Source of the DNA: Streptacidiphilus albus JL83
GTDB lineage: Bacteria > Actinomycetota > Actinomycetes > Streptomycetales > Streptomycetaceae
DNA length: 64,000 nt
Assembly: GCF_000744705.1 (NCBI RefSeq)
Contig: NZ_JQML01000001.1
Location: 9,000,017-9,064,016 of the forward strand
Direction of reading: 5' to 3'
Under the pieces are notes generated by a model, which saw nothing but the letters and a program-made list of their open reading frames with translations, made no database searches and was not told the DNA's origin. The position numbers and the translations under genes are program-made. This document shows, in pieces, positions 8,839 through 18,600 of this stretch (positions are counted from its first letter, which is position 1; each line of letters begins with the position of its first letter).

Positions 8839-10470
8839 ATGACCAAGTCCGCGGACAGCCCGGGCCGCGTGGTCACCGCGCGGCTGCGGGGGGTGCACAA
8901 GTCATACGGTCCCACCCGGGTCCTGGACCTGCCCGAACTGGACCTCTACGCCGGCCAGGTCATCGGCGTGGTCGGCGAGAACGGGGCCGGCAAGTCCACC
9001 CTGATGGGCACCCTGGCCGGGTCGGTCCACCGGGACGGCGGCGAGATCGAGATCGACGGCAAGCCGCTGCCGTCCGGCTCCACCCAGGCCGCCCAGCAGC
9101 TCCGGGTCGCCCTGGTCTCCCAGGAGTTCCCGCTGGTCGGCCAGCTCTCGGTGATCGAGAACCTGATGCTGGGACGCCGCCCCAAGGCGTCCCGCCGCCG
9201 GATCCTGGTCGACCACAAGGCCCAGCGGGCCGAGGCCGCCGCCATGCTCACCGACATCGGGCTGCCGGCCGACTCGGTCCCGCTGGGCCGCGAGGTCCGG
9301 CTGCTGCCCGCCCCCACCCGCCAGCTGCTGGAGATCGCCAAGGGCTGGGGCCGTTCGCCCCGGCTGCTGATCCTGGACGAGCCCACCTCCTCGCTCGGCC
9401 CGGTCGAGGCGGCCCTGGTGCTGGCGCTGACCCGGCGACTGGCCGACGAGGGCGGCACCGTCCTCTTCATCGGCCACCGGCTCGACGAGGTCCGGCAGAT
9501 CTCCGACCGGGTGCTGGTGCTGCGCAACGGCCGGTTGGTCGCCGACCTGGACCGCGAGGAGGCCGACGAGGACCGGCTGATCCGCGAGATGGTCGGCGGC
9601 GAGATCAGCCACATGGCGCCCAAGGAGCAGCTCACCGAGGGCGAGGTGCTGCTCGGACTGTCCGGCGTCACCGCCGACGGACTGGGCCCGGTGGACCTGG
9701 AGATCCGCCGCGGCGAGATCCTCGGCGTGGCCGGACTGATGGGCTCGGGGCGCAGCCGGCTGGTCCACACCGTCGCCGGGGCCCAGCCCGCCACCGGCGG
9801 GACGATGGTCCTCGACGGCCGCCCCTACCGTCCCCGGCACGCCATGGACGGCGTCGGGGCCGGGGTGGCGTTGATCCCGGAGGACCGCAAGGAACAGGCG
9901 CTGGTGCTGTTCGCCCCGATCAGGGCGAACGTCACTGTCGGAGTGCTGCGCGAGATCAGCACGCGCGGCCTGCTGCGGCCCAGGCGGCAGCGCGCGGAGG
10001 CCCAGCGGATCGCCGAGGGCGTCAACGTCCGGATGCAGTCGGTGGACCAGCCCATCGGCTCGCTGTCCGGCGGCAACCAGCAGCGGGCCATCTTCGGCCG
10101 GGCGTTCGCCGCCGGACCGAAGCTGCTGCTGCTCGACGAGCCGACCCGGGGCGTCGACGTCGGCGCCAAGGCCGAGATCTACGAACTGGTCGACCGGGCC
10201 GCCGAGGCCGGGACAGCGGTGCTGGTGGCCTCCTCCGAACTGGAGGAACTGCTGTGGATCTGCCACCGGATCGCGGTGATGAACCACGGCCGCGTGGTCG
10301 CCGTGCTGGACCGGGCCGAGGCCACCAAGGAGCGGATCATGACCGCTGCGGCGGGCACTGCGGCGGGCACTGCGGCCGGGCCCGAACCAGGTGCCGTTCC
10401 GGAAGCCGGGTCGGATGCCGATCCGGATGCCAACCCGTCCACTGAACAAGGTACTTGGGGTGCCCTATGA
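8839..10470 (+). CDS. sugar ABC transporter ATPase, two fused ABC domains (MglA/AraG/RbsA type)
   Basis: A 543-residue double ATPase that energises sugar import. Domain 1 (about 15-255) has an intact Walker A, GENGAGKST, and Walker B LLILDEPTSSLG, but the signature region reads LPAPTRQ in place of LSGGQ. Domain 2 (about 265-505) has a degenerate Walker A (GLMGSGRSRL) but an intact LSGGNQQRAIFGR and LLLLDEPTRGVDVG. The composite site formed by the intact halves is typical of this subfamily. The C-terminus has about 35 extra residues rich in Ala, Gly, Pro and Asp. The stop overlaps the permease start (ATGA). Confidence 0.92.
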   Translation: MTKSADSPGRVVTARLRGVHKSYGPTRVLDLPELDLYAGQVIGVVGENGAGKSTLMGTLAGSVHRDGGEIEIDGKPLPSGSTQAAQQLRVALVSQEFPLVGQLSVIENLMLGRRPKASRRRILVDHKAQRAEAAAMLTDIGLPADSVPLGREVRLLPAPTRQLLEIAKGWGRSPRLLILDEPTSSLGPVEAALVLALTRRLADEGGTVLFIGHRLDEVRQISDRVLVLRNGRLVADLDREEADEDRLIREMVGGEISHMAPKEQLTEGEVLLGLSGVTADGLGPVDLEIRRGEILGVAGLMGSGRSRLVHTVAGAQPATGGTMVLDGRPYRPRHAMDGVGAGVALIPEDRKEQALVLFAPIRANVTVGVLREISTRGLLRPRRQRAEAQRIAEGVNVRMQSVDQPIGSLSGGNQQRAIFGRAFAAGPKLLLLDEPTRGVDVGAKAEIYELVDRAAEAGTAVLVASSELEELLWICHRIAVMNHGRVVAVLDRAEATKERIMTAAAGTAAGTAAGPEPGAVPEAGSDADPDANPSTEQGTWGAL

Positions 10471-11498
10471 CCACTCATCTGACCCGGCCCGCCACCGGGA
10501 CCGACAAGTCCGCACCTGCGGCGGCGAGCAGGCTCCGGAGCCTGACCCGGGTACTGGTGGAGACCCCGGAGGCGGGCATCATCGCCGCCTGCGTCGTGGT
10601 CTTCGTCAGCATCGCCGCCAACGCCTCGACCTACGCCTCGATCGGCAACCTGCAGGTGATGGGCCGTGACCTGGCCCAGGTCGGGATCCTGGCGATCGGC
10701 GAGTCGCTGGTGATCCTCACCGGCGGGATCGACCTCTCGGTCGGGGCGCTGGCCGGCCTGGCCGGGATCCTCGCCGCCTGGTTCAACGTCTCGGCCGGGA
10801 TGCCCGCGCCGCTGGCGATCCTGCTGACGCTGGTGATCTGCGGGGTGATCGGCTGGTGGCACGGGATGATGGTGACCAAGCTGAACGTCCCGCCGTTCGT
10901 GATCACCCTGGTCACCTACACCGTCTCCATCGGCGCGGCGCTGGCCATCACCGGCGGGTCGCCGATCAACGGGATCGACCCGCTGTTCGGCAACCTCAGC
11001 GCCTACTACGTGGACGACGTCCCGGTGCCCGCGCTGTTCTTCGTCGGCGCGGCCGTGATCGCCTGGTTCGTGCTGGAGCGCACCTATTTCGGTCGGCAGG
11101 TGTACGCGGTGGGCGGCAACAAGGAGGCCGCGCGACTGGTCGGCATCCCGGTCGCCCGCCGGATCACCGCCACCTACGTGGCCAGCTCCTGCCTGGCCGC
11201 AGTGGTCGGCATCCTGGTCATCGGCCGGATGAACGTGGCCGACCCCTCGGTCGGCGGCTCCGGCTGGGAGCTCACCGCGATCGCCGCGGCCGTGGTCGGC
11301 GGGGTCTCGCTGTTCGGCGGCGAGGGCCGGATCATCGGCATCGCGGCCGGGGCCATCCTGCTGGAGTTCATCAGCAACGGCCTGCTGGCGCTGAAGGTCA
11401 GCGCCTACGACCAGGAGATGGTCCAGGGCGCGGTCCTCGGCGTCGCGATCCTGCTCGACCGGCTCCGGGCCCGCCGCTTCACCCGAATCCGGAGCTGA
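10467..11498 (+). CDS. sugar ABC transporter permease (AraH/RbsC type)
   Basis: A 343-residue inner-membrane protein with about eight to ten hydrophobic segments. Family motifs are LVILTGGIDLSVGALAGLAG, then TYFGRQVYAVGGNKEAARL, and GGVSLFGGEGRIIG. It presumably works as a homodimer with the double ATPase. I start it at ATG 10467, which overlaps the ATPase stop, since the earlier TTG adds only four residues. A strong hairpin follows at 11537-11566, so the transporter operon ends here. Confidence 0.92.
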   Translation: MTTHLTRPATGTDKSAPAAASRLRSLTRVLVETPEAGIIAACVVVFVSIAANASTYASIGNLQVMGRDLAQVGILAIGESLVILTGGIDLSVGALAGLAGILAAWFNVSAGMPAPLAILLTLVICGVIGWWHGMMVTKLNVPPFVITLVTYTVSIGAALAITGGSPINGIDPLFGNLSAYYVDDVPVPALFFVGAAVIAWFVLERTYFGRQVYAVGGNKEAARLVGIPVARRITATYVASSCLAAVVGILVIGRMNVADPSVGGSGWELTAIAAAVVGGVSLFGGEGRIIGIAAGAILLEFISNGLLALKVSAYDQEMVQGAVLGVAILLDRLRARRFTRIRS

Positions 11499-11536
11499 GC
11501 CCGGCCGGTCGCGGCCGGCCGCAGCCGTCGAACCGA

Positions 11537-11566
11537 GCCCCGGGTGGGGCCGGTCCCACCCGGGGC
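11537..11566 (+). terminator. hairpin terminator after the transporter operon
   Basis: Perfect 12-base arms GCCCCGGGTGGG and CCCACCCGGGGC are separated by six bases. No U-tract is present, as is common in high-GC actinomycetes. Confidence 0.7.
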
Positions 11567-11635
11567 CGACTCCACCCGGGGCTCGGGCACGGCCCGGACC
11601 GGCGTCCGCACCGCCGGGGGTAGTAGCCTCCGGTC

Positions 11636-12058
11636 ATGGGCCGTCAGAAGCAGAACAAGCCGCGCCGCGAGCGTCCGTCCGCCCCGAACGCCGCGTTCGC
11701 GGCCGGGCAGGGGCAGGGGCAGGGGCAGGGTCCGGGGCGCGGGCGGATGTCGGACATCGCCGCCATGCTCGACCTGCCGACGGCCATCGCCGAAGGGGGG
11801 ACGGGAGTCGCTCTTGAGGTCGCGGGCGTCGGCTTCGCCGGAGACGGCGCCGACACCGAGGCCGGGACCGAGGGCAGGCCCGCGTACGTCCGGCTCACCG
11901 ACGGCTCGGTCAAGCTGCTGCCCGAGGGGCTCCGCCCGTGGGCGCGCAGCGTCATCGCCGCCGAAGCCGAGCTGCGCACCGCCGGCGAGGCGTCGGCGTT
12001 CCCGCGCCGCATCGAGTTCGGCGTCACGGACGGCGCGGAGTACGCCGAGCCGGTCTGA
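11636..12058 (+). CDS. hypothetical protein
   Basis: A 140-residue protein that I do not recognise. It has a basic N-terminus, a short repeat of Gly-Gln pairs at about residues 24-31 (written by GGGGCA repeats at 11706-11732), and a more protein-like C-terminal half with ALEVAGVGFAGDG and AYVRLTDGSVKLLPEGLR. Codon use is typical for a GC-rich coding region, and the start has little ribosome-site support. There are no signal peptide or membrane segments. Its distance from the transporter terminator indicates its own transcript. Confidence 0.55.
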   Translation: MGRQKQNKPRRERPSAPNAAFAAGQGQGQGQGPGRGRMSDIAAMLDLPTAIAEGGTGVALEVAGVGFAGDGADTEAGTEGRPAYVRLTDGSVKLLPEGLRPWARSVIAAEAELRTAGEASAFPRRIEFGVTDGAEYAEPV

Positions 12059-12082
12059 GCCACTGGCGGCAGCGCCCCGTGA

Positions 12083-12223
12083 GAACCCGGTCCCATCCAG
12101 ACCCCCGGCGGCACACCGGGCGTCGCCCACGCCACCACCCGCACCGCCGGCACCTCCTTCTCGGTCGCCGGCACCGCGAGCGACACCTCCACCGTGGCCT
12201 GGATGATCGTCGAACCTGCGTAG
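12083..12223 (+). pseudogene. relic of the C-terminus of a larger protein
   Basis: After a TGA at 12080-12082 the frame stays open to TAG 12221 and reads as an ordered protein end (TTRTAGTSFSVAGTASDTS then TVAWMIVEPA). There is no start codon. Ser/Thr-rich beta-strand tails of this style occur at the ends of secreted or phage tail-like proteins. I infer a deletion remnant, but chance coding is possible. Confidence 0.35.
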
Positions 12224-12301
12224 TACCGACCACCCCACCACCCGCGCGGAGCACCGACGCAAGAGGCGGGCCTGAGCGGGCATCAGGCCACCACGCCCGG
12301 G

Positions 12302-12344
12302 CTGCACTGCGGCGGGAAGCCACGCGCCTCCCGCCGCAGTGCAG
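12302..12344. terminator. long perfect hairpin
   Basis: Arms of 16 bases, CTGCACTGCGGCGGGA and TCCCGCCGCAGTGCAG, match perfectly around an 11-base loop. It works on either strand as a stem and probably ends transcription of the region upstream. Confidence 0.65.
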
Positions 12345-12473
12345 GGCCGTACGGACCGTGGCCGACCCTCCGGTCAACTCGCCGTGCCGAACGACCCGGG
12401 CGATGATCGAAGCCGGATCGCAACCTGGCACCGTGTACACAGGTCTGAGGGTTTCCTATGCTCACGACTCGTG

Positions 12474-12731
12474 ATGATCGCCTTCAGTACGGAGTCAGGC
12501 GCCTACAGGGCTGGGCAGGACGCCGGCCCGTTCATCGACGCCGCCATCTTCCTCGTCATTCTCTGGATCTCTACCCGCGACTGGCGTCGGCCCAAGCCTG
12601 CCAGGATCCCCGAGGATCTGGAGTCAACGGCCCAGCTCGCGCGAAAGCGCACCCGCGTGGTGGCTCTCTGGACCGTGGCCGCCATCGCGGCGGCCGTCGT
12701 GGCTTCCGTGATTCAGAGCCGCCAGCCCTGA
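12474..12731 (+). CDS. small membrane protein of unknown function
   Basis: An 85-residue protein with two predicted membrane helices, about residues 19-34 (FIDAAIFLVILWIST) and 62-80 (VVALWTVAAIAAAVVASVI), joined by a charged cytoplasmic-looking stretch. No family is recognised. The ATG at 12474 directly follows a GTG that could also start it. The upstream sequence has no strong ribosome site, so the exact start is uncertain. Confidence 0.55.
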   Translation: MIAFSTESGAYRAGQDAGPFIDAAIFLVILWISTRDWRRPKPARIPEDLESTAQLARKRTRVVALWTVAAIAAAVVASVIQSRQP

Positions 12732-12891
12732 CGCTCGAAGAGTCGGCTCAGGCCGAAGAGCGTGCCACCTGGTCCTACTGACGCCCCGCGGGCTGCGGTC
12801 CGCAGCCGTGACGGCGCGTCACCTCCGGCCCGGCGGAGGGGACGCGCTGCCTGCACGGCGGAGGCCACGTCCGGCTCCGTCTGCCTGGACG

Positions 12892-13107
12892 TCAGAAATC
12901 CCACTTCATCATGCCTACGAAGAAATAGAGTGCGACCAGGGCGATGATGAAGCCCGCAACGGCCAGGGCGCCTGCGGCCACCAGCCCCACGACCGACCAC
13001 GAGCCGGAGGTGCGGAGGAGGAACACGAACCCGCCGGTGCCCAGCACACTCACACCGAGTGGAATCCCGCAGGCCACCAGCAGGAATGCCCTGTGTCGCC
13101 GCCACAT
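12892..13107 (-). CDS. small membrane protein of unknown function
   Basis: A 71-residue, almost wholly hydrophobic protein with two or three membrane helices (AFLLVACGIPLGVSVLG, SVVGLVAAGALAVAG, FIIALVALYFFVGMM). The start at 13107 is well supported by GGAGGACGC directly upstream. It lies just downstream of the PPOX-fold gene on the same strand, with 58 bases between them, so it may be co-transcribed. No function is assigned. Confidence 0.65.
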   Translation of the reverse strand: MWRRHRAFLLVACGIPLGVSVLGTGGFVFLLRTSGSWSVVGLVAAGALAVAGFIIALVALYFFVGMMKWDF

Positions 13108-13165
13108 GCGTCCTCCACCGACAGTCGCTCTCCGGAACCGGTGTCCGCGCGGGCGCACGTCAGCA

Positions 13166-13615
13166 CTACTCCTGGGCAGGGACGGGGCCGCCGGGCCGGA
13201 ACCGCTCGACCCCGACGATGTGCCGCACCTTGACCGGGCGCACGACCACCGCGACCCGCTGCTCACCCGGCATGGTCCACTCGAAGCGCTCGACGCCCAG
13301 GTACTTGCGGGCCAGCCGGTCCATCCGGTGGTGCGCCTCCTCGCCCTCGATGAAGCGGGCCACCACACCACTGATCTGCACGCGGTCGAAGGGATCGGCG
13401 GCGTCCGCGTGCGAGAGGTAGACGCGCGGGTCGCGACGCAGGTTCTCCTCCTTCACCCGCCCGGCCGAGGTGTTGAACGTCAGCTGCGCCTCTCCCTCCA
13501 GATCCACCCACATCGGGCTGACCTGCGGTGCCCCGTCGGCGAACACCGTGCCGACGTACCAGATGTTGGGCGCCTGCAGCCGGGCGCGGACGGCTTCGTC
13601 GAATGTCGCAGTCAT
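13166..13615 (-). CDS. PPOX-class pyridoxamine 5'-phosphate oxidase-fold protein, possibly F420-dependent
   Basis: A 149-residue split-barrel flavin/F420-binding protein. The typical pattern is seen: a start helix, WYVGTVFADGAPQVSPMWVDL, FNTSAGRVKEENLRRDPRV, and the C-terminal RVAVVVRPVKVRHIVGVERF. Many actinobacterial members reduce small substrates with F420H2 or bind haem degradation products. The cofactor cannot be decided here. The ATG start is well placed and the length is typical. Confidence 0.85.
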   Translation of the reverse strand: MTATFDEAVRARLQAPNIWYVGTVFADGAPQVSPMWVDLEGEAQLTFNTSAGRVKEENLRRDPRVYLSHADAADPFDRVQISGVVARFIEGEEAHHRMDRLARKYLGVERFEWTMPGEQRVAVVVRPVKVRHIVGVERFRPGGPVPAQE

Positions 13616-13771
13616 TCCGGGAGGCTACCAACCGCCCGCGAGGACACCGCCCGCCCCGGCCGGCAGGTGCGCGTGCTGATTCGTCCTCACGAAAGCTTGA
13701 CGCAACGTCTCGGTGAACGTCGACAGGCGAAGGGGTCAAGCCAGTCCCGGGGCTGCGCACGGCCGGTGGGG

Positions 13772-14641
13772 TCAGCGCCGGCCGACGTCGCCCCGGGCCG
13801 ACAGACCGATGGGGTTGGGGGAGGGCAGCACCGCTATGGCCGCCTCGGCCAGGGGTTCCAGCAACTCCTGGAGCCGCGTCACGGCGGTGTCGTCCAGTGC
13901 CTGCCAGGGACCGGCCGCCAGCGCGTCGGTGTGCGCCTCGATCTCCACCCGGGCAGCCAGCGCCACGTCCGTCGGGCGGCCGTCCGGGTGCAGCCAGCCG
14001 CGAGCCGTCAGCCGGGAGACGGCGGCCTCCCACTCCAGGTCCGACCAGCCCCGGGCGGGCTGCAGCAGCCGCCGGTCGTTGTCCAAGGCCGCGCGCCACA
14101 CCAGGCTCTCGCAGCCGTCCAACCCGGCGACCAGCAGCGACGCGACATGGCCGTCACCCCGGTGCTCACGCAGCACGGTCGCCGCCTGCCAGAGCACATC
14201 CAGCGGATCCTCCGGCCAGGGCAGCGCGGCGTTCGCCGCCGCCAGGACCCGGCCGGTGAGGTCGGCCGCCTCCGCCGCCTCCCGGCACAGCCCGGCCGCC
14301 TCCGCGACGTCGACGTCACCGAGGAGGTCGCGCAGCGCGGCGCGGGCCCCGGAAGAGCGGGCGGCGAGGGCCTCCGCCGGATCGGCCAGCTGCCACACCG
14401 CCGGCAGGGCACGCTCGACCATCGGGCGGGCGAAGCCGTAGAACGCGGCATACACCGGTCCCGGACCGACCGGGCCGAGGGGTGCGCCGCGTCCGGCGAA
14501 GTAGCCGCGCCAGAAACCGCGCAGGCCGACCTGCTCGAACGCGGCCCGTGCCTGCGGGGCGAAGTAGGTGACCGCATGCAGCGGTTCGAACAGGGTCCAC
14601 ATCGTCCGCGCGGTCCGCGCGGGATTCCGGTCGAGGCTCAC
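13772..14641 (-). CDS. SCO6745-family (SalK-like) protein
   Basis: A 289-residue, mainly helical protein of the actinobacterial SCO6745 family. The N-terminal signature TMWTLFEPLHAVTYFAPQ is followed by a GFWRGYFAGRGAPLGPVG segment and a C-terminal winged-helix-like part (DLEWEAAVSRLTARGWLHPD). No enzymatic role is established for the family. I use GTG 14641, just before the conserved region. An ATG upstream adds 76 non-conserved residues. The next upstream minus-strand gene (SsgA-like) ends 71 bases away. Confidence 0.7.
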   Translation of the reverse strand: MSLDRNPARTARTMWTLFEPLHAVTYFAPQARAAFEQVGLRGFWRGYFAGRGAPLGPVGPGPVYAAFYGFARPMVERALPAVWQLADPAEALAARSSGARAALRDLLGDVDVAEAAGLCREAAEAADLTGRVLAAANAALPWPEDPLDVLWQAATVLREHRGDGHVASLLVAGLDGCESLVWRAALDNDRRLLQPARGWSDLEWEAAVSRLTARGWLHPDGRPTDVALAARVEIEAHTDALAAGPWQALDDTAVTRLQELLEPLAEAAIAVLPSPNPIGLSARGDVGRR

Positions 14642-14711
14642 TCGGAGCACTCTAGCCCCGTTCGCCGGTGGCGCTCCGGCGAACATGGGCGGACGGTGCC
14701 GCCCCACGCCC

Positions 14712-15167
14712 TCACCGTCCCGATGGGGACTCCAGCAGCCGAAGCAGCAGGGCGTCGAGGTCGAGATGGTCGCTCTCGGACCCGAGGGGAACGAGGCACT
14801 CGGTGCGCCGGACGAACGTCCTGATGTCCTCCTCCTCGGCCTGCAGCAGGGCCTCGCGCTCCTCCCCACGAAGCAGGATGAACACGGTCCGGGCGTCGCC
14901 CGCGCCCGGGAACACCGACACGTCGCCCGTGCCCGCCCGCTCGCTGAGCCCGGTGGCCAGCAGCTCCCGGGCGAAGAGCCAGGTGACGGTCTCGTCGCGG
15001 TCGACGTAGTTGTCCATCCGGACCGCGTAGGGGTCCGTGGTGTCGTACTTCAGGCAGGCGGGTGCGTGCACCTTGAAGCCGGGACAGACCACGGACCACA
15101 GGTCGAGGCGTACGGTCACGGCCGAGTCGGCGGAACGCTGCACCGGTACAGAGGGCATCTGATCCAC
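14712..15167 (-). CDS. SsgA-like sporulation and cell division regulator
   Basis: A 151-residue member of the SsgA-like protein family, which is restricted to morphologically complex actinomycetes and guides septum and spore-wall placement. Family signatures are seen: LKYDTTDPYAVRM, ETVTWLFARELLATGL, GTGDVSVFPG, FVRRTECLVPLG and the acidic LDLDALLLRLLE end. The GTG at 15167 has GGAG eight bases upstream. GTG 15173 and ATG 15155 are alternatives. A small frame upstream ends two bases before the start. Divergence from SsgA/SsgB in the N-terminus prevents assignment to one paralogue. Confidence 0.8.
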   Translation of the reverse strand: MDQMPSVPVQRSADSAVTVRLDLWSVVCPGFKVHAPACLKYDTTDPYAVRMDNYVDRDETVTWLFARELLATGLSERAGTGDVSVFPGAGDARTVFILLRGEEREALLQAEEEDIRTFVRRTECLVPLGSESDHLDLDALLLRLLESPSGR

Positions 15168-15169
15168 GG

Positions 15170-15382
15170 TCACCGCTCCACTTCTGCGCTGCGGTCCTGC
15201 AGCGGGGCAGGGGGGTCGGGCTGCTGGTGGCGAAACCTGAGCGGCGCGGTCAGACGCTGCCACTCCGGATCGGGTCGGCCCGGCACTATCCGTCCGCAGG
15301 CGCTCCAGGACACGGCAAGGTGAGCAAAGATCGGTACCTGCTGCAGAAACGTTTCTTCAATTGTCCGTGCGTCACGACTCAT
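15170..15382 (-). CDS. small hypothetical protein upstream of the SsgA-like gene
   Basis: A 70-residue frame that reads like a genuine helical protein (TIEETFLQQVPIFAHLAVSW, then GRIVPGRPDPEWQRL). Its TGA ends two bases before the SsgA-like GTG, which suggests coupling. A GTG at 15436 could give 18 more residues. The ribosome site is weak and early codons are less GC-biased than usual, so it may be a leader reading frame. Confidence 0.4.
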   Translation of the reverse strand: MSRDARTIEETFLQQVPIFAHLAVSWSACGRIVPGRPDPEWQRLTAPLRFRHQQPDPPAPLQDRSAEVER

Positions 15383-15548
15383 GCCTGGATGAACGAGAGT
15401 GCCCGCGAAAGGTAACCGCCATATCGGTGAATTCACTTGGACCGGACGGTAATTGCCGCAGTGGTTCGGCGCCGGAGGTCGACCTGGTGGTCGGGGCTCG
15501 GGCGTTCGGTCGACCCATGGCGAGACGCGGAGCTCGGTGCGGAACGCA

Positions 15549-15590
15549 CCGTCGCGCGGGCCCGGCGGTGAAGCCCGGCCCGCGCGACGG
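15549..15590 (-). terminator. hairpin terminator of the GH3 gene
   Basis: Arms CCGTCGCGCGGGCC and GGCCCGCGCGACGG, 14 bases each, are perfectly paired around a 14-base loop. It lies 53 bases past the stop of the minus-strand glycoside hydrolase gene. Confidence 0.7.
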
Positions 15591-15642
15591 CGTTCGCCCT
15601 GCGCGTGCGATCACGGTGCCCCGAGCAGCGGAGCCACCGCGC

Positions 15643-18600
15643 TCACTGCACGACGGACCAGACGAAGGTGGCCGTGCCGGAGACTCCCTTCGGGTCGGTC
15701 GCGGTGACGGTCACCGTGTAGGTCCCGAGGGTGCTGCCGGAGCCGGAGACGGTGCCGTTGGAGGCGATGGTGATGCCCGGCGGCAGCCCGGTCGCGGTGA
15801 AGGCGAGGCTCTGCGAGCTGTCGGAGTCGGTGGCCTGTACGGGGAAGGAGACCGCCGCGCCCTTCGGGCTGCTGTAGCCGAAGGGGTTGACCACCCCGAC
15901 CGTCTCCGCGCCCGGCGCCCCGGAGTTCGCGGTGACGCCGGCACTGACCGCCGTGTTGGCCAGGGACACCCCCGCACCCGAGGCACCCGCCGCGACCTGC
16001 CCGGTGAGGGTCTGGGCCAGGCTGGTCGAACCGGTCAGCGGCAGGCTGCTGGACGCGTCCCCGACCCTGATCGAGTACGTGCCCGCCTGCGCCTCCCACT
16101 GGTTGCCCGCCGACGACCACGAGGCCAGGTCGTGCACGGTGAGCGGAAAGGTCACCGTCGCACTCTGCCCGGGACTCAGCACCACCCGCTGGAACCCCCT
16201 CAGCTGTTCCGGCGGGTCCTGGCTGGCGGCCGGGTCCCCGACGTACAGCTGCGCCACGTCCGCACCGGCCACCGAGCCGGTGTTGGTGACGGTCGCGGTC
16301 GCGGTGGCGTTGCCGTCGGCGTTGAAGGCGCCGACGGCGAGGTCGGAGAAGGAGAACCTGGTGTAGGACAGCCCGAAGCCGAACGGGAAGGCGGGGGTGA
16401 TGTTCTGGGACTGGTACCAGCGGTAGCCGATGTCCACCCCCTCGCTGTAGACCACCCCGGTCGAGGTGCCCGGCCACTGCGCGGTGGTCTGCGCCGGGAC
16501 CTGGCTCAGGCTGCTCGGGAAGGTCACCGGCAGCTTGCCGGACGGGTCGACGGTGCCGAACAGCAGGGCCGCGACGGCCGCCCCGGTCTCCTGTCCGCCG
16601 TACCAGTTCTCGAAGACCCCGGCCACCGAGTTGAGCCACGGCATGACCACCGGTGAACCGCTGTTGATCACCACGACGGTGTTCGGGTTCGCCGCGGCCA
16701 CGTCCTCGATCATCGTCTCGTCCGCACTGGAGAGGTCGAGCGTGGTCAGGTCGCTCTCCTCGCCCTCAGGGGCGCTGACGTAGATGATCGCGTCGGTGGC
16801 GGCCTGGGCCGCCGCGACGGCCTGCGGGATGTCGGTGGTGCCGTTGTCGTCGCCCGGGGTGTAGGTGACCTTGGAGTTCGGTCCGACCGCGTTCTGGATG
16901 CCGGTCAGCGGCCAGACCGCGTTCGTGCTGTCGACCCCGCCACTGCCGCCGCCGGCGATCTCGACTGCCGCGCCACCGTCGGTGCCGATCACGGCGATCG
17001 ACTCACCGGCGTTCGGGTTGAGCGGCAGCAGCCCGTTGTTCTTCAACAGGACCGTGCCCTCCTCGCCCATCTGCAGCGCGGTCTGCTGGTGCGCGGCGGT
17101 GGTGACGGTCGCACTGAGCGAACCGGTCTGGGCGTTGTCGAACAGGCCGAAGGCGAACATCTGGGTCAGGATCCGGGACACGATCGCATTGACCGTCGCC
17201 TGGTTCAGCGTGCCGGCCGTCAGGGCGGCGGACACGTCGCTCGCGTCGGAGAACGGCATCGCTATGTCCATACCGCCCTCGGCGTCCGCCACCGCATTGC
17301 CGGCGGCACCCCAGTCGGAGGCCACGAAGCCGCCGTAGTCGGCCTGTTCGTCGAGTCCGTCCTGCAGCAGGTCGGCGTTGGCGCAGGAGGAGGCGCCGTT
17401 GACCACGGCGTAGGAGCACATCACCGAAGCCGGCGCGGACTTCTCGATGGAAGTCTGGAAGGGCGCCAGGTAGAGCTCCTCCAGGGCCTGCTGACCGACC
17501 GTCTCGTTGTTGGTGCCGTTGGGGTACTGCTCCTGGTCGTAGGCCGCCGCGTGCTTGACCATGGCCATCACGCCCTGGCTCTGCAGACCCTCGACCTCGG
17601 CCGAGGTGACCTGGCCGGCCAGGTACGGGTCCTCGCCGTAGGTCTCGTAGGTCCGGCCCCAGCGCGGGTCGCGCACCAGGTTGGTCGTCGGGCCGAGCGA
17701 GATGTTCACGCCCTTGCCGGCGAACTCGGCGCCCTTCGCCGCGCCCTCCTGCTGGATCAGCGCCGGGTCCCAGGTCGCGGCGGCGTTCTCGCCGTCCGGG
17801 AAGGCGGTCACGCCCCCGTTCCCGTCACCGACGCCGGACGGACCGTCCTCCATGTTGTCCGGCGGGATGCACAGGTCGGGGACGCCGGGAACCTGACCGA
17901 TGTAGGACGAGGCGCCGTCCCCGGACAGCAGGGTGGCCTCCTCCGACTGGTCCATGGTGTTCAGCACCTGCTGGACCCGCTGGGCGACCGGCACGGTGGA
18001 GCCGACCCAGGGACAGACCCCGTTGCCGCCGTTGCCGTTGCCGCCGGTGATGGGAGCGACGGTGGTGAGGCCGTAGACGTCGAACTCGAAGATCGAGTAG
18101 CCGAACTGGGTGCCCCGCGCGGTGCCGTACATCCGGACGTAGCGGGCGGTCACCGAGACCGGGAAGGACTGGTTGCCGCCGGTGCCGGTGGTGGTGGAGT
18201 AGACCGTGGTCCAGGTGGAGTTGTCGTTGGACACCTGGACCTGGAAGGCCGTGGCGTAGGCGGCCTCCCAGAGGATGCCCACATTGCAGATCTGCTGCTG
18301 GGAGCCGAGGTCGACCTCCAGCCACTGCGGGTCGCTGGATGCGCTCGACCAGCGGGTGCCGGGGTCGCCGTCGGTGGCGTCGGCCGCCGGGTAGTCGGTG
18401 GCGTCCTGGGTGGAGGAGGCCGTGGTCGGCTGGTCCAACGCCAGGTCCTGGGTGCCGCAGTACTCGGTCGGACCGGTACCGCCGCCGGTACCGCCGCCCC
18501 CGGTGCCGCCGCCGCCCGAGCCCTGGGTGAAGGCGAGGTAGTGGAAGTTCCAGCCGTTGGAGTCCTGGTCGACGGTGAGCGTCTGTCGGCCGGCGGGCAG

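Noticed and set aside
11706-11732. GGGGCA repeats considered as a regulatory element
   Set aside because: They are in frame within a hypothetical gene and encode Gly-Gln pairs. Simple slippage explains them.
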